A stretch of DNA of 9,742 nucleotides, from assembly GCA_023259315.1 (NCBI GenBank), contig JAHFQL010000043.1, positions 1-9,742 on the forward strand. Reading direction: 5' to 3'. Each line of letters starts with the position of its first letter. Position 1 is the stretch's first letter. Position numbers and translations under genes: made by a program. The stretch is from Candidatus Woesearchaeota archaeon (lineage in GTDB: Archaea > Nanoarchaeota > Nanoarchaeia > Woesearchaeales > GW2011-AR4). Below are positions 5,190-9,742 of this stretch, one piece after another. A model generated the notes under the pieces. The model saw only the letters and a program-made list of their open reading frames with translations, was not told the DNA's origin and made no database searches.

Positions 5190-7814
5190 TTAAGCAAAAA
5201 TCTTTTTTGCCTCTATTTTTTCATAAATGTATTTAACCAGTTCCCCAACAATCAAAACGCTGCTTGAAACCAATGTTACAATCACCCAGTCAAAAAAGCT
5301 CAAGGGCGCTGTTTTTAAAAATCTGCTTAAGGGCGTGTAAATAATGACAAATTGAAGAGCTATGGAAGATGCTATTGCCAATATCAGATACTTGTTTGTG
5401 AACACTCCTATCTTGAATACAGATGTTTTTTCTGACCTTGTGTTTAGTACATTAAACATCTGCAGTATCACTAAAATTGTGAAAGCCATGGTTTGCGCAT
5501 AAATCAAATTTAATTTTGGATTGTAGATTTTAAAAACAATCAATGTGCTGAGCATCATAACAATTCCAGTGATAATCAGCTTTAAAGTCATAAAATTTGT
5601 TATTATGCCTTCTTTTGGGCTTTTTGGATGCCTATTCATTATATTTGGCTCGTTTGGATCGACGCTTAATGCCAATGCAGGTAGCCCATCAGTGACTAAG
5701 TTAATCCAAAGAATTTGTATTGCAACAACTGGCAAAGGCATTCCAATTACAATTGCAACAAAAATAGTCAAAATTTCTCCAAGGTTTGATGAAAGCAAAT
5801 ACTCGACATACTTCTTGATATTGTCATAAATTCCTCTTCCTTCTTCAACAGCATTAACAATAGATGCAAAATTATCGTCTGTTAAAATCATTGCGCTTGC
5901 TTCCTTGCTCACATCAGTGCCTGTAATGCCCATTGCAATTCCAATGTCAGCTTTTTTCAATGCAGGAGCGTCATTAACGCCGTCGCCAGTCATTGCAACA
6001 ATATGCCCCTTTTTCTTCAATGCATCAATAATCTTCAGCTTGTGCTCCGGGTCAACTCTTGCAAAAATTGCAATTTCCTCAACTACACTCTCAAGATTTT
6101 TGATTTCATCAAGATGCTGGCCTGTAATTGATTTTCCTGTCAACCCAATTTCTTTTGCAATAGCCTTTGCAGTTATTTCGTGATCACCGGTAATCATAAT
6201 AACCTTGATTCCTGCCTTTTTGCATTTCTCAATTGCTGCCTTGACTTCCTCTCTTGGGGGGTCTATCATGCCCTGCAATCCGACAAAAACAAGATTTTTT
6301 TCAGGCTCTGTATTAACTATTGTTTTGTATGCAAATCCAAGAACCCTTAACGCATCGTCAGCAAACTCATTGTTTGTTTCAAGAATTTCTTTCTTTTCCT
6401 GCTCTGTTAATTTCTTCGCTTTTCCGTTTATGTAAATGTAATTGCATAATTTTAATACAACCTCTGGAGCGCCTTTTACATAAGCAATTTTTTCGCCATG
6501 ATGCTTGTGTATTGTAGTCATCATTTTTCTTTCGCTCGTGAACTCGATTTCATCAATTCTTTTGTATTCTATTTCAAGCTCTTCTTTAATCAAGCCAGAT
6601 TTTGCAGCGCTTACAATCAAAGCGCCTTCTGTCGGGTCACCTATTAAGTTGCCATCTTTTAAATCTGCATTATTATTTAATGCTCCAATTCTTAAAAGAA
6701 GCTCAATGTCGTCTATGTTTGCTGGTTTGTTTTTGTACAAGAATTGCCCTTTTGTTTCGTAGCCTGCACCTGTTGCATCAATAATCCTAGCATTAACAAA
6801 TAATTTTTTTACAGTCATTTCATTCACAGTCAATGTGCCTGTCTTGTCTGTGCAGATAACAGTTACTGAACCGAGAGTTTCAACGCTTGGCAACCTTCTT
6901 ATCAAGGCGTTTCTTTTAAGCATTCTTTGAGTTCCTAATGCAAGTGATATTGTAACGACTGCTGGCAATCCCTCCGGAATAGCTGCAACAGCCAAGGAAA
7001 CAGCGACTATGAGCATGTCGAGCAACTGCGCTTCATGCACTAATAACCCAACAACGAAAACAATAACTGCTATGACAATTGTCACTATCCCCAGCCATTT
7101 TCCAAGCTGGTCTAATTTTTTCTGAAGATGTGTCGGCTCAGGCTTAACTTCCTGAATCAAAGTTGCTATCTTTCCAATTTCAGTTTGCATTCCAGTAGCA
7201 ACAACAACTGCTTTTGCCCTGCCGCTAACAACAATTGTGCCGGAAAAAACCATGTTTTTCATGTCAGCTATGCTCGTTTTTTCTGGCAATTCATTTGTAT
7301 TTTTCTTTACTGGCTGTGACTCGCCTGTTAACGCTGCTTCCTGCGTTTGCAAATTAAAAACTTCGATTAAACGGGAATCTGAAGGAATTTTGTCGCCTGT
7401 TTCAAGAATAATAATATCACCCGGAACAAGAAGTTTTGTATCAATTTCATTTTTTTGGCCATCTCTTAATACAGTTGCTTTCAAAGAAGCAAGTTTCTTG
7501 AGCGCTTCAATTGCCCTTTCTGCCCTATATTCTTGCACGAAACCAAGAACTGCTATCAAAATAAGTATTATTAAAATAACAACTGAATCAACATACTCTT
7601 TGAGAAATGCAGAAATTATTGTTGCAGCAATTAAAATCCAAATGACAATGCTGTTGAATTGCTCAACAAGTATTCTTAAAGGAGAAATCTTTTTCGCTTC
7701 TTTTATTTCATTCAAACCAAATTTCTTAAGCCTTTCATCTGCTTCTGTCTGTGAAAGCCCTTTAGCTGTTGTTTTCAGCTCTTTCAAAACCTGCTCAATT
7801 GTTTTGTAGTGCAT
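5190..7814 (-). CDS. P-type (P2, SERCA/PMR1-like) cation-transporting ATPase, probably Ca2+
   Basis: The 874-residue membrane pump matches P2-type ATPases in length and layout, with about ten helices (55-71, 75-93, 239-258, 264-290, 673-691, 696-716, 743-763, 772-790, 808-826, 840-860). Actuator-domain TGES is at 163-166. The M4 ion motif is IPEGLP (E281). CTDKTGTLT holds the phosphorylated D323. KGAP (447-450), TGD (542-544) and GDGVNDAP (610-617) are all present. SSNLGE in M5 (N677, E680) and NLVTDGLP in M6 (N705, T708, D709) match calcium site II ligands. The M8 Glu of SERCA site I appears as Q785 in LQMFN, which suggests one Ca2+ per cycle as in PMR1. There is no N-terminal heavy-metal domain or CPC motif, so a P1B copper pump is excluded. 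It begins four bases after the cysteine-rich small gene, indicating co-transcription. Calcium is the best guess; Mn2+ is possible. Confidence 0.93.
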   Translation of the reverse strand: MHYKTIEQVLKELKTTAKGLSQTEADERLKKFGLNEIKEAKKISPLRILVEQFNSIVIWILIAATIISAFLKEYVDSVVILIILILIAVLGFVQEYRAERAIEALKKLASLKATVLRDGQKNEIDTKLLVPGDIIILETGDKIPSDSRLIEVFNLQTQEAALTGESQPVKKNTNELPEKTSIADMKNMVFSGTIVVSGRAKAVVVATGMQTEIGKIATLIQEVKPEPTHLQKKLDQLGKWLGIVTIVIAVIVFVVGLLVHEAQLLDMLIVAVSLAVAAIPEGLPAVVTISLALGTQRMLKRNALIRRLPSVETLGSVTVICTDKTGTLTVNEMTVKKLFVNARIIDATGAGYETKGQFLYKNKPANIDDIELLLRIGALNNNADLKDGNLIGDPTEGALIVSAAKSGLIKEELEIEYKRIDEIEFTSERKMMTTIHKHHGEKIAYVKGAPEVVLKLCNYIYINGKAKKLTEQEKKEILETNNEFADDALRVLGFAYKTIVNTEPEKNLVFVGLQGMIDPPREEVKAAIEKCKKAGIKVIMITGDHEITAKAIAKEIGLTGKSITGQHLDEIKNLESVVEEIAIFARVDPEHKLKIIDALKKKGHIVAMTGDGVNDAPALKKADIGIAMGITGTDVSKEASAMILTDDNFASIVNAVEEGRGIYDNIKKYVEYLLSSNLGEILTIFVAIVIGMPLPVVAIQILWINLVTDGLPALALSVDPNEPNIMNRHPKSPKEGIITNFMTLKLIITGIVMMLSTLIVFKIYNPKLNLIYAQTMAFTILVILQMFNVLNTRSEKTSVFKIGVFTNKYLILAIASSIALQFVIIYTPLSRFLKTAPLSFFDWVIVTLVSSSVLIVGELVKYIYEKIEAKKIFA

Positions 7815-7818
7815 TTGC

Positions 7819-8154
7819 TCAGAAATAATCTGTGTTGCTCACATTGTCCTCTTTTGGCTTTGTTTTCATGTCCTTTAATTTTATTATGAAATACTCCAGG
7901 CAATCCAAGCCGCAAAAGCTTGCTTTCTTCTTGAAATCGTCAGGGCCGAACAGCAAGGTGTAGTTATTTGTCTTGTAAAAATTCAACTGGCTTGAGCAGG
8001 TTGCGCATATTTTCTCGTGATCTTTCAGCTTCTTTTTAATCTTTTCTTCCACTAATTTTTTCAATGTTATCGCTCCGCTGTCCAAATCGTTCTTGAAGCG
8101 CATTATCTCGTTGTAGTCCAATATGTCAAACACTTCCTCAAACCTTCTGCTCAT
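7819..8154 (-). CDS. Small four-cysteine (TRASH/treble-clef-like) protein co-transcribed with the ATPase
   Basis: The 111-residue product is not a family I can name. Residues 1-48 look helical and strongly charged (RRFEEVFDIL, then LVEEKIKKKLKDHEK). Residues 50-85 hold C50-A-T-C53 and F-C81-G-L-D-C85-L-E-Y-F, a CX2C ... CX3C pattern. The ending resembles the F-C-x-x-x-C-x-x-x-F signature of TRASH/MYM treble clefs, so I infer one bound zinc or another metal. There is no signal peptide or membrane helix. ATG 8154 follows a good Shine-Dalgarno-like GAGGTGAGG 3-4 bases upstream, which is why I prefer it to the in-frame GTG at 8163. Only four bases separate its stop from the ATPase ATG, so the two are very likely one operon. 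A metal-sensing, chaperone or regulatory role beside the pump is a guess from motif and context. Confidence 0.75.
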   Translation of the reverse strand: MSRRFEEVFDILDYNEIMRFKNDLDSGAITLKKLVEEKIKKKLKDHEKICATCSSQLNFYKTNNYTLLFGPDDFKKKASFCGLDCLEYFIIKLKDMKTKPKEDNVSNTDYF

Positions 8155-8156
8155 TT

Positions 8157-8167
8157 GCCTCACCTCA
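8157..8167 (-). promoter_or_regulatory. Shine-Dalgarno-like site that decides the small-gene start
   Basis: On the minus strand GTGAGGTGAGGCAAATG places GAGGTGAGG just before ATG 8154. It is the clearest ribosome-binding site in the window, where most other genes look leaderless. It implies that this mRNA has a real 5' leader, which would contain the hairpins at 8209-8258. Confidence 0.55.
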
Positions 8168-8208
8168 CTGTTTTTTCAATATTCATTTTGTAATTATTTT
8201 TGTTAATG

Positions 8209-8232
8209 TCAGAAATCTATTGCGATTTCTGA
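8209..8232. repeat. Perfect 9-base inverted repeat (TCAGAAATC-N6-GATTTCTGA)
   Basis: TCAGAAATC (8209-8217) and GATTTCTGA (8224-8232) are exact reverse complements around TATTGC. The dyad lies about 55-78 bases before the small-gene start codon. It may be an operator for a dimeric repressor or a leader-RNA hairpin for the cysteine-protein/ATPase operon. Confidence 0.55.
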
Positions 8233-8239
8233 GCATTCC

Positions 8240-8258
8240 CAAAAACCTATGGTTTTTG
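8240..8258. repeat. Perfect 8-base inverted repeat (CAAAAACC-TAT-GGTTTTTG)
   Basis: CAAAAACC (8240-8247) and GGTTTTTG (8251-8258) pair exactly around a three-base loop, seven bases from the 8209-8232 dyad. On the plus strand it ends in a T-run like a terminator, but no plus-strand gene precedes it. Paired with its neighbour it looks like part of the operon's control region. Confidence 0.5.
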
Positions 8259-8420
8259 ATAATGTGAATTTAATGAGTTTTATTATTGTTTTATTTTCTT
8301 ACACAACACATTAACTTTTATTTTTCAAAATCAAAAATAATTGAAAATGTTTTTATTGATTTTATTTATTGAATTTTTAGTTAATGAAATAATCATTGTT
8401 GGACTTTGTTAATGAGTTTT
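8259..8420. other. Very AT-rich spacer with no gene seen
   Basis: This stretch is almost all A and T on both strands. It lies downstream of the AbrB-like gene and upstream of the small cysteine gene, so it must hold the operon promoter. I cannot single out a TATA box among many AT runs. It contains one exact 12-base direct repeat, TTAATGAGTTTT (8270-8281 and 8409-8420), and a weak TTTTCAA/TTGAAAA pair (8322-8328/8341-8347). The T-rich plus strand means no long U-run terminates the minus-strand AbrB-like transcript. Confidence 0.4.
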
Positions 8421-8594
8421 TTATTTCTGACCTCCAGTTTCTTCAAATTTGATGTACCATTTGTTTGCTTCCTCATCATAAGCGAAGATGACATTATACT
8501 TCTTTTTCTTGTCAAGCAGCATAAGAATAGGCATGGGAATTGTGGTTTCAAAGCTAGAGCCGCGCTTGTATAGCTTTCTTTTGAACTCAACCAT
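8421..8594 (-). CDS. Small AbrB/MazE-like DNA-binding protein (57 aa)
   Basis: This short gene reads MVEFKRKLYKRGSSFETTIP, then M-P-I-L-M-L-L-D, and ends after K-W-Y-I-K-F-E-E. The pattern 'Y-K-R-G-S-S-F-E-T-T-I-P-x-P-I-L' resembles the first half of a swapped-hairpin AbrB/SpoVT fold, where 'G-x-S-x-x-V-x-I-P' precedes a short helix. The later V-I-F-A-Y-D ... W-Y-I-K-F strands would complete the barrel. Such proteins are dimeric transition-state regulators or antitoxins that bind AT-rich DNA. The length suits a lone AbrB domain. ATG 8594 follows a TATA-like box by about 22 bases, implying a leaderless message. Three TACTTAT heptamers overlap its promoter, suggesting self-control. I see no toxin partner next to it. 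The coding call is fairly firm and the AbrB assignment moderate. Confidence 0.75.
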   Translation of the reverse strand: MVEFKRKLYKRGSSFETTIPMPILMLLDKKKKYNVIFAYDEEANKWYIKFEETGGQK

Positions 8595-8596
8595 TT

Positions 8597-8632
8597 TACT
8601 TATTTTTCTACTTATAAAAATACTTATTTATA
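8597..8632. repeat. Array A: three TACTTAT heptamers at exact 12-base spacing
   Basis: TACTTAT occurs at 8597-8603, 8609-8615 and 8621-8627, each starting a 12-base unit. The array begins three bases upstream of the AbrB-like ATG and covers its TATA region. Bound protein here would block RNA polymerase assembly on that gene, so an operator is the natural reading. Confidence 0.6.
8611..8620 (-). promoter_or_regulatory. TATA box of the AbrB-like gene
   Basis: On the minus strand TTTTTATAAG is centred about 22 bases before ATG 8594. Another TATAAATAAG lies ten bases further upstream. Both are embedded in heptamer array A. Confidence 0.45.
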
Positions 8633-8670
8633 AGATTTGCTATTCTGAATTACTTTAATTAAGAATTATT

Positions 8671-8706
8671 TACTTATTTTATTACTTATTTAAATACTTA
8701 TTTAAT
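8671..8706. repeat. Array B: three more TACTTAT heptamers at exact 12-base spacing
   Basis: TACTTAT occurs at 8671-8677, 8683-8689 and 8695-8701, again with 12-base spacing, and the flanking bases are nearly the same (TACTTATTTWAW). Array B starts 74 bases from array A. It lies about 35 bases upstream of the TATA box of the divergent gene at 8780, so one regulator could control both directions. Confidence 0.6.
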
Positions 8707-8739
8707 TTACATTTGGTTTTGTTGCTTTTATTCAAATCC

Positions 8740-8748
8740 TTTATAAAT
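8740..8748 (+). promoter_or_regulatory. TATA box of the 102-aa gene
   Basis: TTTATAAAT lies about 36 bases before ATG 8780, predicting a start near 8770 and a leader of about ten bases. That leader contains GGATGG, a weak Shine-Dalgarno-like sequence. Confidence 0.5.
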
Positions 8749-8779
8749 TAAGCTTGATTACCTAATTATTGGATGGATA

Positions 8780-9088
8780 ATGTTACCGCAAAGTGTTAAA
8801 GATTGTTTGAGTGAGAGAAAATACTCAATAGGAATTGGTTCATATTCAACATATTTCTTCATGGATATCAAAGAGAAATATGACCCTCATAGTGGGAATA
8901 GGCATATTTGCTCATTGACTTACGACCAGCGAACAGACCATCTTGCCATGAGTGACAGAGACGGTTTAGACGAACGCTTAGCAAGATTCATTCAAGGCAC
9001 TATTGATGGACTTGGCAATGGAAAGCTGACTGCGGAAGCATTGCGTGAAGCATTTTCTGAACTTGCCTCAAGCTCTGGCAGATTTTAG
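8780..9088 (+). CDS. Unrecognised 102-residue protein
   Basis: I do not recognise this family. The N-terminal half is rich in aromatic residues and strand-like (Y-S-I-G-I-G-S-Y-S-T-Y-F-F-M-D-I, then H-I-C-S-L-T-Y), as in a small beta sheet. The C-terminal half (about residues 60-98) looks like two amphipathic helices, around ERLARFIQGTIDGL and TAEALREAFSELA, joined at G-N-G-K-L. Only two cysteines (C9, C44) occur, with no signal peptide or membrane helix, so it is probably a small soluble alpha/beta protein. Coding support comes from a TATA box at a sensible distance, a clean ATG, and G+C above the surrounding spacers and above the following gene. It faces away from the AbrB-like gene and shares the heptamer-bearing intergenic region, so the two may be co-regulated. 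Confidence 0.65.
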   Translation: MLPQSVKDCLSERKYSIGIGSYSTYFFMDIKEKYDPHSGNRHICSLTYDQRTDHLAMSDRDGLDERLARFIQGTIDGLGNGKLTAEALREAFSELASSSGRF

Positions 9089-9096
9089 CAAAAACG

Positions 9097-9106
9097 CTTT
9101 TAAATT
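9097..9106 (+). promoter_or_regulatory. TATA box of dtdA
   Basis: CTTTTAAATT is centred about 25 bases before ATG 9127, as expected for a leaderless archaeal message. It sits in the 38-base gap after the 102-aa gene. Confidence 0.5.
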
Positions 9107-9126
9107 CTTCATGATTTTTGGTGTGT

Positions 9127-9742
9127 ATGCAAAGCATTACAATCATCGCGTCTTCAAAAGATCCTGCAGGAGTCAATATCAGGAATAATTTAATTAAACT
9201 ATTTGATTTTGAAAAATCTGATGAAGAATTTGAAAACAATGAAATATTCCAATACACTAAAATAAAGAATAGAATCATAAAACTTTATCTTACAAACCAA
9301 GATTTGATTTTTGCAGAAAGGATTGACAAAAAAATTGATGCCGATATTTTTATTTTTGCCTCAAAGCATAGAAGCAAGGAAAACACACCAAGCTTTGCAG
9401 TCCATCCGATAGGTAATTGGGACAAAGCAGAATTCGGAGGGGAAGAAAGGAAATTATGCTTTTCGTCAGGAATTTTATTAAAGAATCTTTTTATTGAGTT
9501 AAATAATAATGCAAAAGAAACTAACTACGAACTAACTATGGAACCAACGCATCATGGTCCTTATATTGAAAAATCGGCTGTATTTGTTGAAATAGGAAGC
9601 ACAGAAAAAGAGTGGAATGATGCAGCAAATGGAGAAGTTATTGCAAAAACAATAATTAAAGGTTTAAATAATGAACATCAAAATTATAAAATCGCTATTG
9701 GTATTGGCGGCCCTCATTACTGCAATAATTTCAACAAAGTTG
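9127..9742 (+). CDS. dtdA: Archaeal D-aminoacyl-tRNA deacylase (DTD2), C-terminus cut by the window
   Basis: The first 205 residues are visible and the frame runs off the window edge; the family is usually about 270 residues, so roughly the last quarter is missing. The enzyme hydrolyses D-aminoacyl-tRNA, removing mischarged D-amino acids and recycling tRNA. Family signatures appear in order: IIASSKDPAGVNI (6-18), FASKHRS (77-83), AVHPIGNW (91-98), MEPTHHGPY (138-146), FVEIGSTEKEW (153-163) and IGIGGPHYCN (191-200). The THHGP and GGxHY histidine motifs mark the archaeal/plant DTD2 type rather than bacterial DTD1. The ATG is favoured over the in-frame GTG two codons upstream because of TATA-box spacing. 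It lies downstream of the 102-aa gene but appears to have its own promoter. The missing part cannot be judged for intactness. Confidence 0.93.
   Translation, partial: MQSITIIASSKDPAGVNIRNNLIKLFDFEKSDEEFENNEIFQYTKIKNRIIKLYLTNQDLIFAERIDKKIDADIFIFASKHRSKENTPSFAVHPIGNWDKAEFGGEERKLCFSSGILLKNLFIELNNNAKETNYELTMEPTHHGPYIEKSAVFVEIGSTEKEWNDAANGEVIAKTIIKGLNNEHQNYKIAIGIGGPHYCNNFNKV

Noticed and set aside
5153..5197. Upstream TTG start adding 15 residues to Elp3 and overlapping the ATPase stop.
   Set aside because: The extra residues fall over the TATA box of elp3 and have no family-like sequence.
7237..7809. Long plus-strand open frame (190 codons), with several others opposite the ATPase and Elp3 genes.
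   Set aside because: All lie antisense to genes with intact, well-recognised motifs. Long antisense frames are expected opposite AT-rich coding sequence.
8240..8275. Intrinsic terminator on the plus strand (hairpin followed by T-run).
   Set aside because: No plus-strand gene lies upstream of it, since everything from 1015 to 8594 is on the minus strand.
8270..8420. 12-base direct repeat TTAATGAGTTTT as a possible attachment site.
   Set aside because: Only 12 bases in extremely AT-rich DNA, with no integrase, tRNA gene or element between the copies.
8393..8590. Open frame of 65 codons on the minus strand.
   Set aside because: It overlaps the 57-codon AbrB-like frame almost completely, its product is low in protein-like pattern, and the TATA spacing fits the other frame's ATG.
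8597..8706. Possible CRISPR array from the regular repeats.
   Set aside because: The repeats are 7 bases in 12-base units, far too short for CRISPR repeats and spacers, and no cas gene is present.
9000..9278. Open frame of 92 codons on the minus strand.
   Set aside because: It is antisense to the end of the 102-aa gene and the start of dtdA, which is firmly identified.

Overview
The window looks like chromosomal DNA of an archaeon with an AT-rich genome. It encodes an archaeal transcription factor E alpha subunit, an archaeal-type D-aminoacyl-tRNA deacylase (DTD2/DtdA) and an archaeal/eukaryal-type Elp3. Nearly every gene has a TATA-like box about 22-30 bases before its start codon instead of bacterial -35/-10 elements. 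Small proteins, A+T-rich spacers and mostly leaderless promoters would suit a DPANN lineage such as Woesearchaeota or Pacearchaeota, but that placement is an inference from general impression.

Layout. Positions 1-106 (minus) hold the first 35 codons of a Nudix hydrolase. Positions 107-487 hold no convincing protein gene. They contain an AT-rich promoter zone, then a more GC-rich, hairpin-rich island (about 255-455) with its own TATA box, which I read as a candidate structured RNA. TFE alpha (488-1018, plus) meets an NSUN-type RNA m5C methyltransferase (1015-1965, minus) tail to tail, with the two stop codons sharing TTAA. Continuing on the minus strand are a patatin-fold protein with unusual active-site loops (2006-3124), an Elp3 with a large low-complexity insert (3188-5152), a ten-helix P2-type calcium-like ATPase (5190-7814) and a small four-cysteine protein (7819-8154) four bases ahead of the ATPase in a likely operon.

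Positions 8155-8780 are a very AT-rich regulatory region. They hold two perfect hairpins or dyads (8209-8258), a 57-codon AbrB-like gene (8421-8594, minus), and two clusters of three TACTTAT heptamers at exactly 12-base spacing (8597-8632 and 8671-8706). The right end carries an unrecognised 102-residue protein (8780-9088, plus) and the first 205 residues of DtdA (9127 to the window end, plus).

Functionally, three genes act on RNA (NSUN methylase, Elp3, DtdA) and one on transcription initiation (TFE). The ATPase and its cysteine-rich partner form a membrane cation-transport unit. The most unusual parts are the 12-base-periodic heptamer arrays around the AbrB-like gene, the candidate RNA at 255-455, and the cysteine-protein/ATPase pair. 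I found no CRISPR array, insertion sequence, tRNA or rRNA.
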